A DNA stretch of 64,000 nt from Pseudidiomarina aestuarii (GTDB lineage: Bacteria; Pseudomonadota; Gammaproteobacteria; Enterobacterales; Alteromonadaceae): NCBI RefSeq assembly GCF_003987355.1, contig NZ_PIPR01000005.1, positions 1 to 64,000 on the forward strand. Direction: 5' to 3'. The notes under the pieces were generated by a model that was not told where the DNA came from, ran no database searches, and saw only the letters and a list, made by a program, of their open reading frames with translations. The position numbers and the translations under genes are program-made. Position 1 is the first letter of the stretch. The number at the start of each line of letters is the position of its first letter. This document shows, piece after piece, positions 17,311-25,263 of the stretch.

Positions 17311-17790
17311 TCAGTTAATTTTCTGCAAATCATGATCGGCGACGCTCGCTAAACAGTCTTGCAAACGCTTGCCATTGGGTAACGTCAAGTTAGGCACAAG
17401 TTCGTATAATGGTAGCACCACAAAATCACGCACTTCGAGCCCAGGATGGGGCAGGGTGAGCCGATCATCTTGATAAATGAGGTTGGCATACAGGAGCAAG
17501 TCCAAATCCAACGTCCGTTCACCCCAACGGCGTTGACGTTGGCGACCAAACTCTTGCTCAACCGCTTGTAGCGCGTCCAATACTTCCAGTGGCGCTAATT
17601 GGGTGTCAGCAGCAACCACCGCATTCACGTAGTCCGGTTGATCTTGTGGCCCCATCGGTTTGCTACGATAGCAAGATGACGCCGCTACCGCCGTCAATGC
17701 GGAGTGATTCTGCAAGGTATAGATGGCGTCACGCACAGTCTGCAACGGGTCGCCGAGATTACCCCCAACCGCTATATAAATGCGTGCCAC
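17311..17790 (-). CDS. folK: HPPK, folate pyrophosphokinase
   Basis: FolK transfers pyrophosphate from ATP to 6-hydroxymethyl-7,8-dihydropterin in folate synthesis. The 159-residue protein begins ARIYIAVGGNLGDP and carries the HPPK signature RRWGERTLDLDLLLY near residues 85-100, with the magnesium-binding aspartates in DLDLLL. The start codon is GTG, only six bases after the pcnB stop, matching the common pcnB-folK-panBC order of gammaproteobacteria. Confidence 0.96.
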   Translation of the reverse strand: MARIYIAVGGNLGDPLQTVRDAIYTLQNHSALTAVAASSCYRSKPMGPQDQPDYVNAVVAADTQLAPLEVLDALQAVEQEFGRQRQRRWGERTLDLDLLLYANLIYQDDRLTLPHPGLEVRDFVVLPLYELVPNLTLPNGKRLQDCLASVADHDLQKIN

Positions 17791-17796
17791 AGCTAT

Positions 17797-19182
17797 TTAA
17801 TCCGAGTCGGTGCGAGGTTTGCGGCGGCGCCCACCGCGGCGACCGCGTTTTTTCTTCGGCGCAGCGCTGTCTTCTGCCGAGTGAGCATTTCTCGCTGTCG
17901 CGACTGCTCCTGGAAACTTCGCTTGTTGCTGAGTCCAAAAGTCAGCCTGCTGTTGCAAGTGTTGTTGCTCAGCGGGGGTTGCGGTTTTGGCGCGCAACAA
18001 TAAGAAGTCGTAAGCAGCGCGGAAACGCGGATGGGTCAGCAATGACTGAATGCGTTTACCGCGAGCGCGCTCCATGCGTTGTTGTAATTGCCAAATTTCT
18101 CGAGCTGGAATACTGAACCGTTTGGGTACTGCAACTGTTTGTACTTGCTTACCAAATACATCTGCAGCAGCCAAATTCATAGCATCGACTGGTGGTAATC
18201 CACTCTCCGCCATCAGAATTTCCATGCGTGCTTGCAGCGGCCACCATAACAGTGCGGCAAACAAATAAGCGGGAGTGATGCGTTGATCATTTCGAATCCG
18301 CTCATCGGTATCCGCAAAGGTCTGTCGAATCATCTGATAAGGCGCTTCATCGGGTTCTTTGATGTAGTTTTTGAGCAGCGGGAACAATTGCTGAAATAGG
18401 TGGTAGTCACTCAACATCTCGAAATTGGCGACACCTTTGCCGGCAGCGAACATTTTCAAGACTTCTTCAAACAAACGCGCAGCAGGGATGTTTTGCAACA
18501 GCGGTGCAAGCTGTCGAATAGGCGCTTCAACGCTGCTATCCATGCGCATACTGAGTTTGGTGGCAAACCTTATGGCGCGGAGCATCCGTACGGGATCTTC
18601 GCGATAACGTTGATCCGCATCACCAATCATTCGCAAGACGCCAGCATTCAAATCTTTGACGCCATTGGCAAAGTCATAAATCGCGAAATCTGCAATATTG
18701 TAGTACAGGGCATTGACGGTGAAGTCGCGGCGCTGGGCGTCTTCCTCAATGGTGCCGTACACATTGTCACGAACCAACATCCCTTCATCATCAGCTTTGG
18801 CTACTTTCGCTGATTGTTCATCGGTTTCGACTTCGTGGTGGCCGCGGAATGTTGCCACTTCAATAATTTCGCGCCCGAATACTACATGAGCCAGGCGAAA
18901 GCGACGCCCGACGAGGCGACAATTCCGGAATAGTCCACGAACTTGCTCTGGCTTTGCGTTGGTCGCTACATCAAAGTCTTTCGGTTCTAAACCGAGTAAT
19001 AAATCACGAACGCAACCACCCACAAGATAGGCTTCGAATCCTGCGTTGTGAAGCCGATACAATACTTTTAGCGCGTGCTCGGGAATAGCTTTGCGAGAGA
19101 TCGGGTGTTGATCGCGAGTCACCACAATAGGTTTCGCGAGAATATTAGCAGGTAACCCTTGAGCATCCGGTTGGCGCTTCAT
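17797..19182 (-). CDS. pcnB: Poly(A) polymerase I
   Basis: PcnB adds poly(A) tails to RNA 3' ends and marks them for decay. From the first ATG it has 461 residues. The nucleotidyltransferase core has LVGGCVRDLLLG (53-64) and the catalytic aspartates D69 and D71 in KDFDVATN. RNCRLVGRRFRLAHV and EEDAQRRDFTVNALYY follow, and the C terminus is a basic Arg/Lys-rich tail. The ATG has no ribosome binding site. The frame stays open upstream to a stop at 19249-19251 without ATG, GTG or TTG. The upstream codons ATC-ATT-AAA-CGG (19207-19218) follow GGAG and align with the E. coli PcnB N terminus, which starts at AUU. The true protein probably begins there, about 473 residues. Confidence 0.95.
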   Translation of the reverse strand: MKRQPDAQGLPANILAKPIVVTRDQHPISRKAIPEHALKVLYRLHNAGFEAYLVGGCVRDLLLGLEPKDFDVATNAKPEQVRGLFRNCRLVGRRFRLAHVVFGREIIEVATFRGHHEVETDEQSAKVAKADDEGMLVRDNVYGTIEEDAQRRDFTVNALYYNIADFAIYDFANGVKDLNAGVLRMIGDADQRYREDPVRMLRAIRFATKLSMRMDSSVEAPIRQLAPLLQNIPAARLFEEVLKMFAAGKGVANFEMLSDYHLFQQLFPLLKNYIKEPDEAPYQMIRQTFADTDERIRNDQRITPAYLFAALLWWPLQARMEILMAESGLPPVDAMNLAAADVFGKQVQTVAVPKRFSIPAREIWQLQQRMERARGKRIQSLLTHPRFRAAYDFLLLRAKTATPAEQQHLQQQADFWTQQQAKFPGAVATARNAHSAEDSAAPKKKRGRRGGRRRKPRTDSD

Positions 19183-19283
19183 TGCGCGCTGCGCAAGTGC
19201 TTTGATCCGTTTAATGATAACGTCGTCTCCAGCAAGAATGACGGTTGTTTAAAAAGAAGGCTATTGTAGCGTGCCTGCTGATG

Positions 19284-20141
19284 TCAGGGAAGATACTTCG
19301 TTTGCCACGCACGAATTGCTTGCTCGATAAAACGCTCTTTGGTAGTTGCTTCGAGCCTACCTAAACCAAGAAACTCTGCTGCCTGTTGCAGTTGGGCTAG
19401 ACATTGATTCGATTGCAACGCTGGCGCATGGTTTTGCTTCGATAATTTGCGACCTTTGGAATCGACGGCAACCGGAACATGAGCGAATACAGGTTGCCGT
19501 CCCGCCAGTGTATTCCACAAGGCAAGTTGCCAACTACTGGCAGTAAGTAAATCAGCACCCCGAACAATATCGGTAACTTCTTGCTCAATATCATCGACGA
19601 CCACAGCAAGCTGATAAGTAAACAGCCCATCACGGCGAAACAAGACAAAATCTTCTCTGCCAAAATCAGGTTCAATGGTTACTGAGCCGGCAATGCGATC
19701 GTGGAAACTTAATTGTGGTGAGTCATTTTTAAATCGAATGGCTGCGCGCGGCGCTTGCTCTTGCGTATAGTCGTGTGCTCGACAAATGCCTGTGTAGAAC
19801 GGACCACGCGCTTTAATTTCACGACGTGTGCAGATACACCGATACGTCAGTTGCTGCTGGGTTAATTGTTCGAGGGCGGAGTGATAACGGTCATGACGCT
19901 GACTCTGATAGAGCACTTCGCCGTCCCAATGCAGACCGTGTTGGTCGAGTTGTTCGAGTATCTGTTGGTCAGCACCGGCAACTGCGCGCGGCGTATCAAT
20001 ATCTTCGATGCGAACTAACCATCGACCTTGTTGAGCTTTTGCATCTAGGTAACTGGCGAGGGCGGCTACGAGTGAGCCAAAATGAAGAGGCCCCGACGGG
20101 GTCGGGGCAAAACGACCACAATACTGGTAGCGAGCGGCCAT
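19284..20141 (-). CDS. gluQRS: Glutamyl-Q tRNA(Asp) synthetase
   Basis: GluQRS attaches glutamate to the queuosine base of tRNA(Asp) and lacks the anticodon-binding part of GluRS. The 285-residue length fits this short paralog. The HIGH-like motif is FAPTPSGPLHFGS (11-23). The zinc-type region RCICTRREI with a later GICRAHDY lies around residues 100-125, and the KMSKS-like motif is KLSKQN. It lies one base after dksA on the same strand; dksA-gluQRS-pcnB-folK is a familiar gammaproteobacterial order. Confidence 0.95.
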   Translation of the reverse strand: MAARYQYCGRFAPTPSGPLHFGSLVAALASYLDAKAQQGRWLVRIEDIDTPRAVAGADQQILEQLDQHGLHWDGEVLYQSQRHDRYHSALEQLTQQQLTYRCICTRREIKARGPFYTGICRAHDYTQEQAPRAAIRFKNDSPQLSFHDRIAGSVTIEPDFGREDFVLFRRDGLFTYQLAVVVDDIEQEVTDIVRGADLLTASSWQLALWNTLAGRQPVFAHVPVAVDSKGRKLSKQNHAPALQSNQCLAQLQQAAEFLGLGRLEATTKERFIEQAIRAWQTKYLP

Positions 20142-20142
20142 A

Positions 20143-20595
20143 TTAGGCGCCGGTCATTTGCTTCTCTTTGATTTCCGCAAGCGTTTTACAATCGACACAT
20201 TGATCGGCTGTTGGACGCGCTTCCAGACGACGGATACCGATTTCGATTCCGCAGCTATCGCAGAAGCCAAAGTCATCTGCTTCAATTTTTTGCAACGTCT
20301 TTTCAATTTTCTTGATGAGCTTGCGTTCACGGTCACGAGTGCGCAGTTCTAAGCTGAACTCTTCTTCTTGCGCTGCGCGATCGACAGGATCAGGAAAGTT
20401 GGCTGCTTCATCTTTCATATGGTGAACGGTGCGATCGACTTCTTCACGAAGTTGCGTACGCCACACTTCCAAAATCTTTTTAAAGTGCGCGCGTTGTTTC
20501 TCATTCATATACTCTTCGCCAGCCTTCTCTTCATAGGGCTCTAAGCCGGCTAGCGCCAGAATGCCATGGGTTTTCTTCGGCGTTCCTTGAGGCAT
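20143..20595 (-). CDS. dksA: RNA polymerase-binding regulator DksA
   Basis: DksA enters the RNA polymerase secondary channel and, with ppGpp, lowers rRNA transcription and activates amino-acid genes. The 150-residue protein has the coiled-coil tip motif DPVDRA (D69, D72, A74), equivalent to the essential D71/D74/A76 of E. coli. The C4 zinc finger is intact at C112, C115, C133 and C136. AGGAG lies eight bases before the ATG, and a good sigma-70 promoter lies 41 bases upstream of the start. Confidence 0.98.
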   Translation of the reverse strand: MPQGTPKKTHGILALAGLEPYEEKAGEEYMNEKQRAHFKKILEVWRTQLREEVDRTVHHMKDEAANFPDPVDRAAQEEEFSLELRTRDRERKLIKKIEKTLQKIEADDFGFCDSCGIEIGIRRLEARPTADQCVDCKTLAEIKEKQMTGA

Positions 20596-20635
20596 TATGG
20601 ATCTCCTGTATGAGACATTGTCGAAAAGGGCAAAC

Positions 20636-20664
20636 TGTATACCAGAATCTAAAAACTAGCGCAA
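20636..20664 (-). promoter_or_regulatory. Sigma-70 promoter of dksA
   Basis: On the minus strand TTGCGC and TATACA are separated by exactly 17 bases, a good match to -35 and -10 elements. The predicted start lies about 30 bases before the dksA ATG. The spacer is AT-rich. Confidence 0.6.
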
Positions 20665-20724
20665 TTTTTTATTCGTAACGGGATGCGCTTCCTTGCCCGT
20701 AAAAGTTGCCCGTGAGAGTGTGCA

Positions 20725-21432
20725 CTACATTACGGGAAGCTCCCCAACCGGATCAATCCCATGTTGTGAAATAGCACATTGCAACGCATGAAACTGGACA
20801 CCATGGGTACGAGCCAACGCCACTGTGTCTGCGTAGGTCGGGTCGATATGCGCAGCAGCACTGACGCGCTCGATCCCACTATGGAGAACAACATACAGAA
20901 CACCTGCGCGATGTCCTGCGGAGGTCATCTCGATCAGACTATGGAGATGTTGGGTTGCGCGGATGCTGGTGGTATCTGGGAAGAAGCCGTCACCTGTCGA
21001 TTCTGCAAGCGTGACACTTTTGACCTCAATATAGACAGAGCGGCCTTCAGTATCCTCACCAATCCAGTCAATTCTGCGATTATCGCTGCCATATTTTACT
21101 TCAGCGCGCCATGCTTTTACGTCAGCATATGCAGGTACCAAGCCTTGTTGTAATGCTTCGCCAGCCACCGTATTCGCGCGGTGCGTGTGAATGCAGATGC
21201 GATCACCTGTGCTGGTTTCTGCTAACTCCCAGGTATAGCGATATTTTCGTTTGGGATTATTGGAGTCACTTAACCAAACGCGCATGCCGGGTTCAGCGCA
21301 ACCTGTCATTGCGCCGGTGTTAGGACAATGGGCAGTGAGTTCCGTGCCGTCATGTTCCAGTTTCACGTCCGCTAAAAAGCGTTTGTAGCGTTTTTCCAGC
21401 CTTGCGCCGATAAGTGGCTTGATAAACTTCAT
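20725..21432 (-). CDS. sfsA: DNA/RNA nuclease SfsA
   Basis: SfsA was first linked to sugar fermentation in E. coli and is now described as a nuclease-like DNA-binding protein. The 235-residue protein matches the family in length. It begins MKFIKPLIGARLEKRYKRFL and carries AHCPNTGAMTGCAEPG near residues 34-49 and YIEVKSVTL around 140, the latter resembling a restriction-endonuclease core. The ATG at 21432 is preferred over an in-frame GTG at 21444, whose bases serve as the ribosome binding site. It lies upstream of dksA and diverges from pepB. Confidence 0.94.
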   Translation of the reverse strand: MKFIKPLIGARLEKRYKRFLADVKLEHDGTELTAHCPNTGAMTGCAEPGMRVWLSDSNNPKRKYRYTWELAETSTGDRICIHTHRANTVAGEALQQGLVPAYADVKAWRAEVKYGSDNRRIDWIGEDTEGRSVYIEVKSVTLAESTGDGFFPDTTSIRATQHLHSLIEMTSAGHRAGVLYVVLHSGIERVSAAAHIDPTYADTVALARTHGVQFHALQCAISQHGIDPVGELPVM

Positions 21433-21496
21433 TGTCAGCCCCACACTGGTTGGATACCATAGAAAGAATTCGCAAACATACTGGGAGCTGTGTCAC

Positions 21497-22798
21497 ATGT
21501 CTACTGCGTATCCAATTCATTTATCCTCCGCCAAACCTGCCGTGAACGGTTGGAAAGCGAGTGCAGCTGTTTATCCGGGTGATCAATCAGCGACTATTTA
21601 CCTTGAGGCGGATGAAGCAGAGAACTTGCGCAAAATTCAGCGTGCTGGACGTCAGCTTGACGGACTCAGCATTCATAGTGTGGCGTTATCCGGCAGTGAC
21701 TGGGACCAAGAGCGGCAGTGGGCTTTTGCTCGCGGTTACATGGATACACTCAGTAAAAATACCATCGACTGGGCTGCACACGATGCAGCAGCAGTGGAGC
21801 ACCTCCAACAACTCTTGGATACAACCGTCTGGGCTCGTGAACTTGTCAACTTGCCTCCCAATGCAATTTATCCTGAGTCGCTCGCTGAGCGGGTGATTGA
21901 AAAATTGACTGCAGTCGGACAGAACAACATCCACTGCCGAGTGATCAAAGGTGACGAGCTGCTGAAGGAAGGTTGGACCGGTATTCATACCGTGGGTCGT
22001 GCCAGCATTAAGCCTCCGCTCATGCTCATTGTTGATTACAACCCAACGGGTCAAGCAGACGCTCCGACGCAAGCGGTCTTGGTTGGTAAAGGGATTACTT
22101 TTGATAGCGGCGGCTACAGTATCAAGTCTAGTGAAGGCATGGTCTCCATGAAGTGCGATATGGCAGGTGCCGCGACCGTTGCAGGCGCCTTAGCATTAGC
22201 TATTCAACAAGGTTTGAATGAACGGGTGCAGCTGGTTCTATGCTGTGCCGAGAACTTGATTGATGGGCATGCGTACAAACTTGGCGACATTATTACCTAT
22301 AAGAATGGAATGACCGTGGAAATTGTGAACACGGATGCCGAAGGCCGCTTAGTTCTGGCTGATGGACTGCAATATGCCGGTGAAACTGGCGCTCCGTTGA
22401 TTATTGATGCGGCGACGTTGACCGGTGCTGCACAGGTGGCCGTCGGCAATGAATACAATGCTTTGTTTAGTGTCGATGATCAGCAGGCGAATCGAGCTCT
22501 CGCACTCGCTGCTGAAACCAATGAATTATTATGGCGTTTACCGTTGCAGCAATGGCACAAGAAAAACTGCCCATCTCCGTTCGCTGATACCGCGAATAGC
22601 CGACCACAGAAAGGCGGCGGTACCGGTGGTGCGAGCAATGCTGCTGGATTCTTACTGAATTTTGCCCCGCGCAATGGTGAAGGTTGGCTGCATTTTGATA
22701 TTGCCGGCGCGTATCACGCTAGTGCGAACGGACTCAACCCTGCCGGCGCGACTGCGCTCGGTATCCGCACCATTTCACGCTTATTACGCAGTCAATAA
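21497..22798 (+). CDS. pepB: Aminopeptidase B (M17 leucyl aminopeptidase)
   Basis: This cytoplasmic M17 metallopeptidase removes N-terminal residues from peptides. It has 433 residues, close to E. coli PepB, and is shorter at the N terminus than PepA. The family signature NTDAEGRLVLADGL is present near residues 275-288, and the metal-binding VGKGITFDSGG and KCDMAGAA segments precede it. GGGAG lies upstream of the ATG at 21497; a longer frame reaches into the sfsA promoter region. Its stop codon overlaps the hrpB start by one base (TAATG). Confidence 0.93.
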   Translation: MSTAYPIHLSSAKPAVNGWKASAAVYPGDQSATIYLEADEAENLRKIQRAGRQLDGLSIHSVALSGSDWDQERQWAFARGYMDTLSKNTIDWAAHDAAAVEHLQQLLDTTVWARELVNLPPNAIYPESLAERVIEKLTAVGQNNIHCRVIKGDELLKEGWTGIHTVGRASIKPPLMLIVDYNPTGQADAPTQAVLVGKGITFDSGGYSIKSSEGMVSMKCDMAGAATVAGALALAIQQGLNERVQLVLCCAENLIDGHAYKLGDIITYKNGMTVEIVNTDAEGRLVLADGLQYAGETGAPLIIDAATLTGAAQVAVGNEYNALFSVDDQQANRALALAAETNELLWRLPLQQWHKKNCPSPFADTANSRPQKGGGTGGASNAAGFLLNFAPRNGEGWLHFDIAGAYHASANGLNPAGATALGIRTISRLLRSQ

Positions 22799-25263
22799 TG
22801 ACCACTCTTGCAGCGCTGCCTATTGCAGCGTTGCTGCCCTCCATTATAGAGAAACTGGCAGCACCGGCAGCACGTCTTGTCATTGAAGCACCTCCCGGTG
22901 CCGGCAAGTCGACTGCGCTGCCATTAGCCCTATTGCAACAGCTGCAGCGACCCGGTCGCATTGTTTTGCTGCAGCCGCGACGTCTTGCCGTACTCTCTAT
23001 CGCACATTTTCTGGCGGAACAATTGGGCGAGTCCGTCGGACAGCAAGTCGGTTATCAAATTCGGGGGGATAGTGCATTCAGCGCCAGTACGCGACTCCTG
23101 ATTATGACCGAAGGCTTGTTTGTGCAGCAATTGCAGAACGATCCTGAACTAGCGAATGTGAGTTTGGTGTTATTTGACGAGTTTCATGAGCGCAATGTGG
23201 CTGGCGACTTGGCCTTAGCTATGTTGCAGGAAACCTTGAGTCTCCGCACCGATCTCAGTGTTGTCGTAATGTCAGCTACGATCCCTGCTGCGGCTATCGC
23301 GGCTTGGTTAGAAACCGATTCGATAGTCCGCAGTGAGGGCCGCCAGTATCCGATCAGCATTGAGTATCGCCCTGTGCGCTCTGATCAGCCTTATCTCAAG
23401 GCGTTGATTCCCGTGGTCAGCGAAGCGATTCAGCGAGCCGAACAGGGCGTGTTGGTATTCGTACCTGGAATTGCCGAAATTGAACGCGTTTTGGAATCAT
23501 TTGCACATCGTGACGATATCGAATGTTTGCCTTTGCACAGTCAATTGCAGCGAGCAGACCAGCAGCGTGTGCTCAAACCGGCGACCCAAAAACGCGTGAT
23601 TGTCGCGACGAATATTGCTGAAACCAGTGTCACCTTGCCCGGTATTGATGTAGTGGTCGACAGCGGACGTGAGCGCGTCGCGCATTTTTACCCACAGCAT
23701 GGTATCAGTCGCTTACTAACCAAACGCATCAGTCGAGCATCAGCCACGCAGCGCGCAGGCCGAGCAGGGCGTTTAGGACCGGGGATCTGCTTGCGATTGT
23801 GGGCTGCTCAAGACGAACACGGTATGCGTGATTTCAATCCAGCAGAAATCGAAATTGCTGACCTGACGCAGTTTGTTCTCGAATGTAAACGCTGGGGCAG
23901 TGAACCCGCTCAGATGCGTTTCTTGACGCCACCCAATCAGACCCATGTTGAGGTTTGTGAGTCACTCTTGACCGATTGGGGGGCACTCGCCCATAACGGC
24001 ACATCAACTGCGGTCACGGCAGTTGGGCGAGCACTCGCACAGTTGGGTACCGATATTCGTTATGGCTTCATCATCCGCGCAGCGGAAGCAGACTCCCGAG
24101 CAACTAAGAGCTTAGCCGCTTTAGTCGTTGCACAATTGGAGCAGCCGCCACGTGGTGCAGATGCCGAGTTCCCGCTGCCGCCTGAACGGTTGCAAGGCCT
24201 GACGTTGCAGCGCTGGCGCTATTGGCTTCAGTATTTCAAAATCGACGAGCAACAAGCGAAGGAGAGTTGGCGCAATGCAGATACGGCACAACTCCTGTTG
24301 CACGGCTTTGCTGATCGAATTGCGCAGCGCCGAGGTTCCAGTGATCGTTATGTTCTCGTTTACGGCGGCGGCGCCCGCTTACACGAGACCGCGGCTTTAG
24401 CGCGCAGTGATTACTTGCTGGCAATCGATTTAACTTTCAATGAGAACAGCCCTGATGCGTTGTTGCGACAAGTCATTCCATTGTCTCAGGCTGATCTTGA
24501 GCATCCAGCAGTGCATATCCAAGAGCAGACTATTGCTGGTTTTTTTGGACCACAACAACGTTTGCAACGCCGTCGACAATGGCGACTCGGCGCTATTGTA
24601 TTAAAAGAACAGGAGCTAGCCGGCAGTATTCCAGCCGATGAACGTATTGAAGCTTTGTTGAGTGTTTGCCAACAACAATCTGCGCGTACTGTCGATGATC
24701 TCCCGCTGCGTTGGACTGCAGCATGCCGACAATGGCTCGCGCGGGTTGCCATGTTGCGCCAACATGCGCAAGAACTCGACTTACCGGACCTCAATCCGGT
24801 CTGGTTGCAACAAAACTTAGCGCTCTGGGCAGCCCCCTACTGGCAGTCCATTCAGACTTTGAATGAGTTACAACAATGGGATCCGTTACTGGCACTCAAA
24901 CAGCAACTTACCTATGCTCAACAACAACAACTGGAGCAGGAATGTCCGGCAACATGGCAAGCACCCAGTGGCCGCACTCATGCTATTGATTACACTGCAG
25001 AACAACCTACTGTTGCGGTGAAGCTACAAGAAGTATTCGGTGAGCCCGTCTCACCAAGACTAGCTCGTCAACAAGTCACGCTTACCTTAGATTTACTCTC
25101 ACCGGCTGGACGGCTATTGCAACGGACTCGAGATTTAGCTAGTTTTTGGCAGAACGCCTACCAAGATGTCAAAAAAGAAATGAAAGGTCGCTATCCTAAG
25201 CATCCATGGCCGGATGATCCGGTTCAAGCAATCGCTACACATAAAACCAAGAGACAGTTGTAA
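22798..25263 (+). CDS. hrpB: DEAH-box ATP-dependent helicase HrpB
   Basis: HrpB is a DEAH/RHA-type helicase of 821 residues. Walker A is PPGAGKST (32-39) and the DEAH variant is DEFH at 127-130, as usual for HrpB. SAT (motif III), TNIAETSVTLPGI and the motif VI QRAGRAGR follow, then the HrpB C-terminal domain. The cellular substrate is not well defined. It is tightly coupled by one-base overlaps with pepB before it and mrcB after it; the hrpB-mrcB pairing is conserved in E. coli and many relatives. Confidence 0.96.
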   Translation: MTTLAALPIAALLPSIIEKLAAPAARLVIEAPPGAGKSTALPLALLQQLQRPGRIVLLQPRRLAVLSIAHFLAEQLGESVGQQVGYQIRGDSAFSASTRLLIMTEGLFVQQLQNDPELANVSLVLFDEFHERNVAGDLALAMLQETLSLRTDLSVVVMSATIPAAAIAAWLETDSIVRSEGRQYPISIEYRPVRSDQPYLKALIPVVSEAIQRAEQGVLVFVPGIAEIERVLESFAHRDDIECLPLHSQLQRADQQRVLKPATQKRVIVATNIAETSVTLPGIDVVVDSGRERVAHFYPQHGISRLLTKRISRASATQRAGRAGRLGPGICLRLWAAQDEHGMRDFNPAEIEIADLTQFVLECKRWGSEPAQMRFLTPPNQTHVEVCESLLTDWGALAHNGTSTAVTAVGRALAQLGTDIRYGFIIRAAEADSRATKSLAALVVAQLEQPPRGADAEFPLPPERLQGLTLQRWRYWLQYFKIDEQQAKESWRNADTAQLLLHGFADRIAQRRGSSDRYVLVYGGGARLHETAALARSDYLLAIDLTFNENSPDALLRQVIPLSQADLEHPAVHIQEQTIAGFFGPQQRLQRRRQWRLGAIVLKEQELAGSIPADERIEALLSVCQQQSARTVDDLPLRWTAACRQWLARVAMLRQHAQELDLPDLNPVWLQQNLALWAAPYWQSIQTLNELQQWDPLLALKQQLTYAQQQQLEQECPATWQAPSGRTHAIDYTAEQPTVAVKLQEVFGEPVSPRLARQQVTLTLDLLSPAGRLLQRTRDLASFWQNAYQDVKKEMKGRYPKHPWPDDPVQAIATHKTKRQL

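Noticed and set aside
20779-21153. A 124-codon plus-strand frame opposite sfsA
   Set aside because: It has no ribosome site and lies entirely over sfsA, whose protein sequence is clearly conserved.
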